Assembly: GCF_000226115.1 (NCBI RefSeq)
Contig: NC_016457.1
Span: 5,084,001 to 5,148,000 of the forward strand
Reading direction: 5' to 3'
Length of the DNA: 64,000 nt
From: Thermothielavioides terrestris NRRL 8126
Taxonomy: Eukaryota > Ascomycota > Sordariomycetes > Sordariales > Chaetomiaceae
Shown here: positions 45,244 to 56,190 of the stretch, piece by piece
Position numbering within the stretch: the stretch's first letter is position 1
Layout of the letters: every line of letters starts with the position of its first letter
The notes under the pieces: model-generated
Databases searched by the model: none
What the model was told of the DNA's origin: nothing
What the model saw: only the letters and a program-made list of their open reading frames with translations
Program-made: the position numbers and the translations under genes

Positions 45244-46802
45244 ATGTCGGGCGGAAACAGCTGGCTCGCGCGGCAGCGCAAGACGGAGCTCACGGAGCTG
45301 GCACAGGCTGTTGGGCTCAAAGAGTACGTTTGCAATGCCATTCCTGACCTCCCTCCCCTGGCACGGTCGCTAGGTTGCAAATTCTCAGGAGGGAAATTTC
45401 AAAACACTTGCGATTTACTTGGTGCGGTTCTTTGTTCGTGCTGGATCTGTTTGCATGCGTGGGAGAGGATGCGTTCGCTGGCGTTGACTACCGCGTTGTT
45501 GCATCACACAATACGCATCACCAGATCCCCCCGGGGCCCCCCTTTGCAGTTTGGACGCGTCGCGATCTTTCCCTCCAATTTGTACCCATTTACGTTGAAG
45601 TCTGACGCGTTTTTTCCTTTTTGCGCAGCTACGAGGGCCTACGGAAGAGCGATCTGGAGCTCGCGCTCGACGAGCACCTGTCGGACCACGCGACGCGCTA
45701 CCAGTCCGACCCCCGGTTTACCGACTACTTCAAGAGCCGCGCCCGCGCCGGCGGCTCGCCCGTCAAGAAGGAGACTGCCCCTGCGCCAGATGTAAAGACG
45801 TCGAGACGGCGGACCACCAAGGCCGCCGACGCCATTTCCGCTGCCGAGTGAGTCTGCTCTGCTCTGCTCTGCTCTGCACACTACTCCACGCGTCGTCGCG
45901 TCTTCTTGGACCCTTCCCCCCGCTCCCCCCCCCCCTCCCCCTCCGGCTAAACAAAACAAACCCCCCTTAACAACCCCTCCTAATACCCTTACTAACCACG
46001 CCAATGCCCCAACAGCGAGGACGAAGACACAGCGACCTCCCCCGCGCACGTCGCGCAGGCGGCGTCCACGGCGCTGGCGCGCACGCCCGCCCGCGCGCTC
46101 TCGCTCGCCTCGCGGATCTCGCTTCCCGCGACGCCGGCGGACGTGGCGCAGGCGGTCGACCGCGGCACGGTGGCGGTGCGCGAGCGCGTCTCGACGCTGT
46201 ACCAGCAGTCGCGCATCCCCGAGAGCGCGCAGCTGACGCGCGAGTGGCTGTCGACGGTGCAGTCGGTCGTGTCGGCCATCGCGCTCTTCGAGCTGTACAA
46301 GCTGCGCCAGGAGGTCCTGCCGGACCGCTACGCCTTCACCGTGCCCGCCGTCCCCCTGCTGCGCACCCCGGACTACCCCGTCCACCTGCCCGACATGTTC
46401 GCCCTCCTGACCCCGGCCTTCTGGTCCCCGACCCTGACCTGGGCCCTGACCAGCGTCGCCCTGCCCGCCCTGTTCGGCTACTTCTTCAACCTGTCGGCCG
46501 CGCACAGCAACAACGGCCCCCACCACCGCGGCCGTCGCAGCAGCAGCAGCACCAGCGGCGGCGGCGGCAGCGGAGGCAGCGGCAACGGCGGCGAGTACGC
46601 GGTCGACCCGCTCACGTTCAGCATCGTCAAGGCCGTCGTGACCTACGTCGTCTACGCCCAGGGCGTCACCTTCGGCGGCCTCATCAGCCCGGACGCCGTC
46701 GCCCGCATCAACTCGGCCCTGTACAGCGGCTGGCGCGGCGTGCTGGTCGGCACCGCCGTGTCGGCCCTCGCCGCCGTGTACGATGCCGCGCTGAGGAAGT
46801 AA
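45244..46802 (+). CDS. SAP-like N-terminal, multi-pass membrane protein
   Basis: Three exons: 45244-45323, 45629-45847 and 46016-46802, about 361 residues; the frame closes across both introns. The first intron is 305 nt, long for this genome. The first ~50 residues (LARQRKTELTELAQAVGLK, then DYEGLRKSDLELALDEHL) have the helix-turn-helix pattern of SAP/HeH domains, which bind DNA or chromatin. A charged region with RRRTT follows, then acidic DEDEDTATS and an Ala/Arg-rich linker. The C-terminal half has hydrophobic segments near residues 185-200, 235-270, 300-320 and 335-355 (VSAIALFELYKL, PALFGYFF, VKAVVTYVVYAQGV and WRGVLVGTAVSALAAVY), with a Gly/Ser linker (SSSTSGGGGSGGSG). The combination SAP-like head plus membrane tail recalls inner-nuclear-membrane proteins of the Src1/LEM type, but I see no MSC domain, so that role is only a suggestion. 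No symbol assigned. Confidence 0.82.
45853..45877 (+). repeat. (TCTGC)n microsatellite at intron start
   Basis: Five copies of TCTGC directly after the GTGAG donor of the second intron of the SAP-like gene. Confidence 0.9.
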
Positions 46803-46838
46803 AAGTACACTAGGTGGCATGGCATGTTGTGCGGGCTG

Positions 46839-46839
46839 G

Positions 46840-46870
<31 letters not shown>
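46839..46870 (+). repeat. (GA)n microsatellite
   Basis: A near-perfect GA repeat about 40 bp after the SAP-like gene's stop codon, presumably in the 3' UTR. Confidence 0.9.
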
Positions 46871-47456
46871 CGTTCATGTGCCGGCGGCGGCGGCGGTGGT
46901 GGCGCTGAGGCTGGCCTTGCTTGGGAGGGGAGAGGCGGTTAAGGTTGTTGGGTGATGGGGGTTGCGGTTGGGAGGCGTTCAGGGCGTTTTCTTGGGTTGC
47001 GAGGGCGCTACCTCTTCCCTCGAGTCGTTTTTGGTTTCCTCGTGTCTCTTTATTTTTTTACCTTACTTCCTCCGTTTCTCTGGCGTCGTGGAATTCTGGA
47101 TTCTCGAATTGCCTGATACCATCCTTATCTAGTCCGGTTTCCCCTTCTACCGTGGTCTGCCATGGCACCCTGCCTCGGGTGGGCTCGGTTTGCCCTGGCC
47201 CAGAGGGGAAGGGGCAAGATCGTGTGTACATGCTGTTGAATCGCTTTTTCTCCCCAGTTCTTCTGCTTTTCTCCTTGATCGGTTAGTTTTCACTGAGGTG
47301 CTGAAGGTTCCACAGGTGGAAGGTTGGATGGGATGGGGTGCTGCTCTGGGGGGCCGGGTTAGGCTGGCATTTTGAAGTCACCTTCATCTTTGTTCCGCGG
47401 GAGGTTCGCTAGAGACTTGCACGGCGCCTCTATTCACGGGCCATAGCTAAAGGATA

Positions 47457-47507
47457 GGACGGGGACGGAGATGGGGACGGGGACGGGGACGGGGACGGGG
47501 ACGGGGT
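47457..47507 (+). repeat. (GGGGAC)n minisatellite
   Basis: Seven to eight 6-bp units with one variant (GGAGAT). The G-strand runs of four fit a G-quadruplex-forming pattern. Confidence 0.9.
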
Positions 47508-47843
47508 ATATATTTGCTTTAATGCATTTGACACCTCTGCTATTGTGCTCATCTTGCGTTTCGCAATTGTGGACATGACCCTTGGGAGTCCTGCACCTTC
47601 CTGACTGTAGCTCTCTGTCTCACGCGCGGCAGGCAGGGGAATAGGGGAGAGCGAGCAGCAAGCCCAGATAAGATACCGCGCCTCAACCACGGCGGGGTCA
47701 ACTCACCCCTCATTCTCGTTCTCAGCCTCATCTCCAACTCCGACAACAGCAAAACACAACACTGCGGCAGGTCCAGCCCTCATCCATATCAACACCAACG
47801 CCCTAACCCTTAACCCGACTCACGCACAGAAGAACCACCCACC

Positions 47844-48851
47844 ATGTCATCCGCGGAACCGCCCTCGGAGGGCCTCACGCCGGAGCAGCTGGCCGCCTTC
47901 CACCGCGACGGTTACCTCATCATCCCGGACGCCCTGAGCCCCGAGACCGTGTCGGCGCTGCTCGCCGAGACGCACCGGCTGCTCGGCACCCTTGACCTCT
48001 CCAACCACCCACTCACCCGCTTCCGCACCGGCGGCGAAACGGGCGAGGACCACGTCGGCGACGACTACTTCCTGACCTCGGGCGACAAGATCCGCTTCTT
48101 CCTCGAGGAGGACGCCTTCGACCCGGTGTCGGGCGCGCTTACCAAGCCGCCGCACCGCGCCGTCAACAAGATCGGCCATGGGCTGCACATGCTGTCGCCG
48201 CCCTTCGCCGCGCTCCTGCGGCCGCCGCAAACCCATGACAAAACTGAAACCCCGGCGGTGGCCCCCGCCCCCGCGGCCGTGGCGCGCTCGCTCGGCTTCG
48301 CCGACCCGCGCGTGCTGCAGAGCATGGTGATCTGCAAGCAGCCCGAGATCGGCGGGGCGGTGCCGGCGCACCAGGACTCGACCTTCCTGTACACGGACCC
48401 GCCGAGCGCGGTCGGGTTCTGGTACGCGCTCGAGGACGCGACGCACGAGAACGGCTGCCTGAGCTTCCTGCCCGGGTCGCACCGCTGGGCCGGGGTCGAG
48501 CGCCGCCTGGTGCGGAAGCCGGGAGCAGCTGAGGGGACCGAGATGGTGCCGAATGAAGCGGGGCAGTTGTTTCCTGTGCCCCGGGTGGAGGGGGAGGGGG
48601 TGTATGGGGACCAACATGAGGGTGTTGGGGGAGAGGAGAGGAGGAATGGGGAGTATGTCCTTGGCGAGGTGAAGGCGGGGACGCTGGTGCTGATCCATGG
48701 GAACTTGCTGCACAAGAGCGAGCGGAATCTGAGCCAGAAGGGGAGGATCATCTACACGTTCCACATCATTGAGGGCGCCGAGGGTTGGAAGTATGATGAG
48801 CGCAACTGGCTGCAGCCGCCGCCGGAAGGGTTTACGAAGCTGTATGGTTGA
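47844..48851 (+). CDS. Phytanoyl-CoA dioxygenase (PhyH) family protein
   Basis: Intronless, 335 residues. A 2-oxoglutarate/Fe(II)-dependent oxygenase of the PHYHD1-like branch. N-terminal LTPEQLAAFHRDGYLIIPDA is the standard PhyH opening. Iron ligands: HQDSTF (His and Asp, about residues 177-179) and the distal His in HGNLLHKSERN (about 292-297). FLPGSHRW and RIIYTFHIIEG complete the double-stranded beta-helix; the Arg in SQKGRIIYTF likely binds the 2-oxoglutarate carboxylate. A loop with acidic and Gly-rich sequence (EGEGVYGDQHEGVGGEE) interrupts the core. The C-terminus (FTKLYG) has no PTS1, and I see no clear PTS2, so it may be cytosolic. The substrate is unknown; many relatives do not act on phytanoyl-CoA. 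The ATG at 47844 follows an A/C-rich leader (CCACCATGTC). Confidence 0.9.
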   Translation: MSSAEPPSEGLTPEQLAAFHRDGYLIIPDALSPETVSALLAETHRLLGTLDLSNHPLTRFRTGGETGEDHVGDDYFLTSGDKIRFFLEEDAFDPVSGALTKPPHRAVNKIGHGLHMLSPPFAALLRPPQTHDKTETPAVAPAPAAVARSLGFADPRVLQSMVICKQPEIGGAVPAHQDSTFLYTDPPSAVGFWYALEDATHENGCLSFLPGSHRWAGVERRLVRKPGAAEGTEMVPNEAGQLFPVPRVEGEGVYGDQHEGVGGEERRNGEYVLGEVKAGTLVLIHGNLLHKSERNLSQKGRIIYTFHIIEGAEGWKYDERNWLQPPPEGFTKLYG

Positions 48852-49333
48852 CGGAGAGTGAGAAAGACAATAAGAGCTTGCTGGCACTGGCCCAGGTAGC
48901 TGGCCACGGGAGAGGCTTATCAACTACGCTGTCATCATCACGGGACAGGTCATGGTAAACGAGGAGTCGCGGCATTGTGCGTTGAGCTAGTTATAATGTA
49001 CAACCAACCCCTGAAAAAAACTGCCCCTTTGATGTTGTTTATCTTCCAGTATGAGACCTCAACCTCCCCAGAGCAACCGCCCTCTGCCTCTGACTCGTCA
49101 GACAGCCTGGGAAGCCTTCAGCCTGGTCCTATTACCACATCCCCGCCCAACGCAAAAAAGGACTAGGAAGCAAAGAACGTCAAGCGAAAACCCAAATCGA
49201 AGAACAAAGAATGAGGGGAAAAGAAGCCGAGCAACATTCACCATCCCTGTTGCCACTGCCACTGCCAATCACCACCACCACTGCAGTGCCCCCATCCGGT
49301 CCCATCCTGCTGCTCCAACGAAAACGAAGACCT
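48852..49333. other. Convergent 3' flanks
   Basis: Between the convergent PhyH and Hrp1 genes. No gene is seen. Confidence 0.5.
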
Positions 49334-52300
49334 CTAGCTCCTCGCATACGGATGGAAGCCCCTGTTCCCGCCGCGGCCGCCACCGCGGTAATTCGCGCCC
49401 GGCCGGCCGGCATTCTTGGGCCCCGTCGGCGCGTTCGCAGGCGGCGCGTTCGCAGGGTCCACCGGCCCCTGCGGCGGCTGCTGCTGACCGCCACCACGGC
49501 CGCCCTTGTGGAAGCCGCCGCCCCGCCCGCCGCCAAAACCGCCGCCGCCTCCGCCGCCTCCTTGGTTCATGATGGGCTGCGGCACGTCGTCGTACATGCC
49601 CTCCCAGCTAGTGGGGCCGCCGCCGCCGCCCATGTACCCGCCCTGGCCGTAGCCGCCCTGTTGGTGCTGCATGTCGCCGCGACCGCCGCGCCGGCCCGGG
49701 CCCGGCTGCTGCTGCTGCTGCTGATCGTACTTTTGCTGCTCGAACTGCTGCTGCTGTTGATCGTAGGCGTTATAGCCGGCGCGGTTGGGACCGGCTCCGC
49801 CGCCGCCGGGACCGGCGCCCGGGCCTTGGTTGCCTCCGCCGCCGGGAGACATGCCGCCCTGGTTCATGCCCGGACCGCCGGGGCCGCCGCCCTGCTGGTT
49901 CATCATCTGCTGTTGCATCTGCTGCATCTGCTGCATCTGCTGCTGCATCAGGGCCGGGTTCATGTTGGCCATGGGGCCGGGCCCGCCGCGGCCCTGCTGG
50001 GCGGCCATCATGTTCTGCATCTGCTGCATCTGCTGCATGTACATCATCTGGAACATGGCCGGGTTCATGTTGCGGTTCATCATCATCTGCTGCTGCATCA
50101 TGGCGAAGGCCTGCTGCATGCGCTGGATGTACTGCGCCATCAGCTGCGGCGACATGCCGGCCGTGCTGGCGGCGCCCATGCCGCCCATGCCGGCGCCTCC
50201 TCCGTGGCCGCCGTCGTCCATGCCGCCCATGCCGCCCATGCCCTGGCCCTTGCGGCCGAACTTGCCGCCGCGGCGGGCCGCGTCGTCGTCGTCGCGCAGG
50301 TTGCCACGGGGCTGCGCTTTCTTAACCTCGATCGGCTTGCCGTGGATCTCGAGCTTGGCGGCTAGGCAGGCCTCGACACCGGCCTCGCTCTCGAACGTGA
50401 CGAAGCCGAAGCCGCGCGGGCGGCCCGTGTCCTTGTCCATCATGAGCGTGGCGTCGACCACGCGGCCGAACTGCGCGAAGTACTCGCGGAACTCGTGGTC
50501 CGTGGTCTCCTGGCTGACGCCGCCGACGAAGATCTTGGACGTCTTCTCCTGCTCGTCGCGCGGGATGGCGCGCTTCGGGTCGATCTGTGGACGCGCACGA
50601 TAGCGGTTTGCGGTTAGCGAGCTGAGCGGATAGAAACACAGGCTCATGGCGGAGAAGATGAGGAGAGGTGAAATGCACGTACAATCTTGCCGTCCAGGTA
50701 GTGCTCCTTGACCATAACGATGTTCACCGTCTTGGGGTCCTTGAAGGTGAGGAAGCCAAAGCCGCGGGAGCGGCCCGTGGCGCCGTCTCTCATGACGGTG
50801 CATTCCACCACTTCGCCGAACTGCGAGAAGTAGTCCCTCAGCGATTCTGCAAGACCGGTTAGCGAAAGAGTGGCCCTGGACCAACGCCTCGAAGCAACAC
50901 CTACGGTCCGTGGTTTCCCAGTTCAGTCCGCCGATAAACATCTTCCTGTGTTCGCAGCCTCGTTAGCATCGACATCCCACTGCGAGACTGACTGTCTGGT
51001 CACGGCCTGTCATGGCAGATATGAGCTGGCACAGGGGACGGGCGGATAGGGGCAAGGTGGGTGAGCGAGGGGGCAAGGTAATCAGCGAGCCGCGCGGTTC
51101 TGCCCTCCAGCAACCCGTAGCACCGCTGACTCGGGACAAGGCATCCATCCAGTGTTGTTGGACAGCGAGAGCAAGAGGGCTTTCGCAAAGATTCGATACG
51201 CGGAGCTGCCCGTTCGCCCCAGTGACCAGCCGATTCTCCGTTTGGCCCGTACCCATCTCTGCACTCCAACGACGTCTCCATCTTCGGTCTACCCTCGGTA
51301 GAATCAACTTGGTTGCCGCGCGAGATGGGGCCCAGGTGGTGGCAGCGAGGTTGTCGGAGCGACTGACAATCGTCGTCGCTGTCGAGCGCAATGAAATCGG
51401 GCCAAGGCGACGACGACTCGAAACCCTTGTCGCCGACAACCCGGAGCGGATCATGGTTGACCATGTTGGAATTGGGTAGGCGATTTCCTGCGACTGAAGC
51501 GCGGCAATGCGGCTCACGCTTCAGCGTTCCCACAAGCGAGGAGAGAGATGCAGCGCAGAAATACCAGCGAGCTTTGTGCCGAACTTGGGAGATTTTTGTT
51601 CCTGTCTCGTGCTCTTGCCTATCGTTCAAGCTAGTTGTCCTGTCCCGGTTTCTGCGCTACTCGCTGCCAAATCTTGACCTAGATACCAGAGCCATCGCCC
51701 CGGGACCGTCCCGGGGGCAGTGGTCTCTGGTGCTCTAAGATTATCTGCGACTGGGCTATGGACACAGAAGGACAGACTCTCGGTATATCGTCGTGGTGCT
51801 GTATTATCGTAGCGAGCGTGCGTTGTCCGGACGAGTTCAGTTCCCCCCTCTTTACAGGCCGGCCAAAGCTTGGATGCTGCACCATTCGGCACAGGCTTTC
51901 GCCTCGTTCATTCGTTCCGCACGCGCGGATTCGTGATGTGCCCAGATTGCTGCGGGCAGGCCCATATCCCATCCGTACCATCACGTACAGACGCCCCTGG
52001 CTCATACCAATACCCCGACCAGTTCTCCGACTTTGCCTTGAATGCGGCCCGTTTCATCACCCATATGTCGTCAGGAATGACGTTGCGCTCGCCGGGTGGT
52101 TCGGAGCGCCCAAACAGGGCAGTTTCGCCATAATTCAGTGTGGCAGCTGGCAGCCTCCGCCAGGCGAGCAACAAGTGGGCGTTGTTGTGTTGTGGTGTGT
52201 ATGTGTGTCACGTCGCAGACAAAGGAGAATGAATCCACTTACCCGTCTTCCTTGGCATTTGGACCCTTCGCCGGGGCCGCAGGTGCGGGTGGCGCGCTAT

Positions 52301-52665
52301 GTGTCGGTTTCTCATCGCGATGTGTCTGTGTCACAGTGGTGGACGGCCCATTTCCAAGGTTGAAGTCGATCTCGTCATCCTCTTCCTCCTCAACCTCGTC
52401 CTCGTCTTTCACTTGTGCGCTATCGCCTCCATTGTAATCCTGGCTCTGACCGGTGTCCTCAGCTTCGTCATTCTTGCCCTCCGGGGCAGCAGACTGCGCA
52501 GCTGAATAGTGATCGGGCTCAGGCGCGGATGTTGTCTTGGCCGCTGGCTCGTCATCATTATACCTAGCCGCAGTCAGCAGGCGCTCCCGGAAAGAGGTCG
52601 AGTCATCAAAGCAAAACATACAGATCTGCAAATAGCTCGTCGTCGAAGTTCTCGGGTTCTGTCAT
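49334..52665 (-). CDS. HRP1: Hrp1-type RNA-binding protein (pre-mRNA cleavage factor)
   Basis: Five exons: 52665-52622, 52563-52243, 50945-50905, 50846-50683 and 50584-49334, about 606 residues. Starts [18 protein letters not shown]; an acidic N-terminal region follows ([13 protein letters not shown]). Two tandem RRMs: the first with RNP2 MFIGGLNW and RNP1 RGFGFLTF (about 122-198), the linker [18 protein letters not shown], the second with KIFVGGVS and RGFGFVTF (about 206-282). This arrangement and linker are diagnostic of yeast Hrp1/Nab4, which binds UA-repeat elements and directs mRNA 3'-end cleavage and export, shuttling between nucleus and cytoplasm. The tail is Gln/Met/Gly-rich, low-complexity and prion-like, with RGG-type repeats and the ending GFHPYARS (possible PY-NLS). 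The intron between 52242 and 50946 is ~1.3 kb, about 15 times the local norm; the 41-nt exon that follows carries the first RNP2. It shares a ~0.66-kb divergent promoter with the RabGAP gene. Confidence 0.93.
50946..52242 (-). other. 1.3-kb intron of Hrp1 gene
   Basis: Donor GG|GTAAGT and acceptor ACACAG|G; the flanks join ...AKEDG to KMFIGG in frame. The interior has no convincing coding frame. Its length suggests regulated splicing or a nested non-coding RNA. Confidence 0.75.
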
Positions 52666-53323
52666 GGTGCCTGCGCACCCTGGAGAGGAGACCAAAAGGC
52701 GCCGTGTCGTGCGCCGTGTCGTGCGCCGTGTCGTCGCAGCCGGATTGCGTGGAACGCGATAACGAATCGCAAGAGAGAAGCCGGTGAAAAGCTAAACCCT
52801 TAAGTGTTGAGTAAGTGGCACAGTCTAGGAGTTAAAGATGTCCAGCACACAGTTGGAGATGGATTGGTGGCTTCCAAGTGCTGTGAAGGGTGGTATTTAC
52901 AGGAAGTGACGGTCCAGAGGCGGGCGATGAAAGTCGAGCCACAAGTTCCGGCGGGTTAAGAGTGGGCCAATATTCTTGCATATGATTCGCTCTTGCGGCT
53001 ATTCAAGTGGGGCCATCCACTGTGTTCCGTACAAGGCAGTGAGCGACACCAGCTGGCGGCATTGTTACAGCTGGTCAGCACTGGTATTCGGCGCTTTGTT
53101 AGTGAGTGGCGGGTGCCCAAAGCCGCCAAGCAGCTGCCCCCTTGTGTAATGCGTACTGTATCCGTAACGTTTGTGTGTCGGGTACAATACGTAATAGACC
53201 CAGCCCAGTGCCTCCAGGAAGGGCAGCAAGCAGATCAATCCCCAAGACTCGGAACGTCCTGGACACAAAACAACACAAGGAACAAGTCATGACATTGAGC
53301 GACGGCATCGCACGTAATCCATA
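52666..53323. other. Divergent promoter of HRP1 and RabGAP
   Basis: No gene is seen. It includes a 12-bp GCGCCGTGTCGT repeat (52700-52735) in the Hrp1 leader. Confidence 0.5.
52700..52735. repeat. 12-bp tandem repeat in HRP1 leader
   Basis: About three copies of GCGCCGTGTCGT, 35-70 bp upstream of the Hrp1 ATG. On the transcript (minus) strand it reads as ACGACACGGCGC and could form structure in the 5' UTR. Confidence 0.85.
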
Positions 53324-55543
53324 ATGTTTTCTTCTTCCGGCGGCGGCAAGAAGGCCCCTGCCCAGGTAAGAGCGCCACCGCCCTGTGTCAGGGTGGTCGA
53401 CTTGACTGACAGTGGTCGTCGCCGTCGCCGTAGCAGGAGATGGTGCAAGTCGGTGCGTGCCTGGGCCAGACCAACGCCATCCAATCCATGGTTTTTAGCT
53501 GACTTGACTTCTGTGTGAATGCCAGACAGGTCCGAGTATGTCTAGTCTCGTCTGCCCGCTTTGGCTCTATTTTTTGGTCTCTCATTGACGGCTCAACCCC
53601 CGCAGCGCTGCCTCGCCCTTCTGGAGGGCCCCTCCCCCTCCCGCTGCCCGAGACGCCCCGCCTCCGAAGAAGACGACACGCGACTCGAGCCTCGTGGTCG
53701 GCGCCGCCTATTCCCACGCCGACATGCTCAAGTTCGACTCGCTGTAATGCTCACGTCCTTCCGCCCTAGCATCCTGGCGTGCCCGGTCACTGACCTGTTT
53801 GCAGGAATCTTTCAAGCTCCGGCTCGCGTCCAAGGACCCCGCCATCCGCCACGCCGGGCCACGAGCGAACGGGTTCGGCGAGCTCTCCGTCTCGAAAGAC
53901 CAGTACCAGGGCCGGCTCACCGCCGTTCAAGTCGTACATGAGCTTTCTCTCCAACACCAACGATGACTGGACCTTGGACGAGGCCGAGGATATGTACGGG
54001 TACGAGTCGGACGACGGCGACGATTTCGGACTGCCGAGTCTGTCCAACATGAAGCGGAGGACAAGGAGGAAGGCCGAGCAGAGCAGAGCGCAGACCGACA
54101 ACGGACTTGGCCACGATGACGATGACGACGCTGCTGTCAAGGAGCAGCTTCGGCGACGAAATTCAGACAGCGCCGACATCGCCATCGAGCGGCCCATGTC
54201 CATGTACCCAATGCCCAAGAAGAGCGAGGGCAAGATCTTGCGGCCGCAGTACAAAGATATACTGCGCGACCCGGCAAACGCCCTGCACCTCATCAACTAC
54301 CCCTCAATACCGCCCAACGCCACGCCCAAGGAAATCGACGCCATCAACTCGAGAATAACGAGGATAAACAAGTTCAAGAGGCTGCTGCAGGCCTCAACAA
54401 TACCCCTGTCCGACCTCCGGGCGCTGGCATGGTCCGGCGTGCCGGAGGAAGTCCGCGCCATGACCTGGCAGCTGCTCCTCAGCTATCTCCCCACCAGCAG
54501 CGAGAGGCGGGTCGCGACGCTGGAGCGGAAACGAAAGGAGTATCTCGATGGGGTACGGCAAGCCTTCGATAAAGGGGGCGGGGCGGGCGGCACCACCCCG
54601 ACCCCGTCCGGGCGCGGCGGCCGCGGGCTCGACGAAGCGATCTGGCACCAGATCAGCATCGACGTGCCTCGCACCAACCCGCACATCGAGCTGTACGGCT
54701 ACGAGGCGACACAGCGCTCGCTCGAGCGCATCTTGTACGTCTGGGCCGTCCGGCACCCCGCAAGCGGGTACGTGCAGGGCATCAACGACCTGGTCACGCC
54801 CTTCTGGCAGGTCTTCCTGGGGATGTACATCACGGACCCGGACATCGAGAGCGGCATGGATCCCGGGCAGCTGCCCAAGGCCGTGCTGGACGCGGTCGAG
54901 GCCGACTCGTTCTGGTGCCTGACGAAGCTGCTGGACGGCATCCAGGACCACTACATCGTCGCGCAGCCGGGCATCCAGCGGCAGGTGTCCGCGCTGCGGG
55001 ACCTCACGGCGAGGATTGACGCCGGGCTGGCGAAGCACCTGGAGAAGGAGAACGTCGAGTTCATCCAGTTCAGCTTCCGCTGGATGAACTGCTTGCTGAT
55101 GCGGGAGATCAGCGTCAAGAACACCATCCGGATGTGGGATACCTACATGGTAAGTCCCCTCACTCACCCCTTCAACCCTTTCTTCACCCCATACTAAACC
55201 ATTATTTTCTTTCCTCCCGGTACAGGCCGAAGAGCAAGGCTTCTCCGAGTTCCACCTCTACGTGTGCGCCGCCTTCCTGGTCAAGTGGTCCGACAAGCTG
55301 GTCCGCATGGACTTCCAGGAGATCATGATGTTCCTGCAGTCGCTGCCCACGCGCGGCTGGACCGAGAAGGACATCGAGCTGCTGCTCAGCGAGGCCTACA
55401 TCTGGCAGAGCCTGTTCAAGGGCTCGTCGGCCCACCTGCGCGGCGGCGGCGGCGGCGCCGAGAACAGCAGCAGCAGCAGCAGCAACGGCGGCCTCGGGCC
55501 AGGGGCCAGGGGCGGCGCGCAGGTGACGAATTTTCAGCTCTGA
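53324..55543 (+). CDS. GYP1: Gyp1-type TBC-domain Rab GTPase-activating protein
   Basis: Six exons: 53324-53365, 53434 (or 53437)-53452, 53526-53535, 53606-53743, 53805-55149 and 55226-55543, about 623 residues. The small 5' exons join MFSSSGGGKKAPAQ to QEMVQVDRSDAASPFWR in frame. A Ser/Pro-rich N-terminus follows, then acidic DEAEDMYGYESDDGDDF. The TBC domain begins around LRALAWSGVPEEVRAMTWQ. It carries the arginine finger IDVPRT (Arg about 359) and the glutamine finger YVQGIND (Gln about 394), both needed for the dual-finger catalysis that stimulates GTP hydrolysis. NPHIELYGYEATQRSLERIL, and FSFRWMNCLLMREI later, are typical of Gyp1/TBC1D22, which inactivates Ypt1/Rab1-type GTPases at the Golgi. 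An internal Gly/Thr loop (GGGAGGTTPTP) and a C-terminal Gly/poly-Ser tail are low-complexity. The last intron has a GTAAGT donor. Confidence 0.92.
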
Positions 55544-56190
55544 TTGTCATGCGGGCGGTCGTTCGGTCAGTGGTGTATATAGCGTTGCCATTTTTCTTTG
55601 CTCTATACAATCCACTTTTCGTGGCACATCGTGGTGTTGGCCGGCGAGCGGGTGGGCGTTTGGCACGGGAAGCCAACAGCAGGCATGACTGAGCCCTTGC
55701 AGCATTTGAGAGGAGCGGATCAGGATAGCATCTATAATAATACCCGAGAGTTCAGGAGACGTAAGAAGATGGGGGATTGTAATCGGTCTTTGAATCACCA
55801 ATGGATTCGATCCCAGTTGCGGTTGTGTCTCAAGCAGAATAATCGTGGATCACTAAGGTAACCTCTGCGCGGTTCCTGTAACCCTTCCTGCCTTGCCTCC
55901 CAGCCAGCCAGGTGCTTTTACTGTCCTTGCCAAAAACCCATCCCATAACCGTCCGTGAATACGCCGTCCCCAGCTGGATAACGAGGGGTAAGAATGAAGA
56001 AAAAAGCGGCTAGTCGTACACAAAAACATACAATGCCATGCCATGCCATGCCAGCAAAGCCCCCTCTCTCCCCCCTTCCGGCCGCACCCTTGTCCAAGGA
56101 CCACGGCGACCAAGACCAACCGTTTACCCCCCTAAAAACCACAAGCTGAGCGCGAGAGTCAGGTAGGTTTCAAGCATCGACCGACTCCCG
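55544..56190. other. Convergent 3' flanks
   Basis: Between the RabGAP and the histone chaperone genes. A short CATGC repeat lies at 56035-56053. No gene is seen. Confidence 0.5.

Larger units (their letters stand above)
46803..47843. other. Intergenic with simple repeats
   Basis: Holds a GA dinucleotide run (46839-46870) and a GGGGAC minisatellite (47457-47507). It ends in the leader of the PhyH gene, which carries a telomere-like CCCTAACCCTTAACCC at 47801-47816. No gene is seen. Confidence 0.5.
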
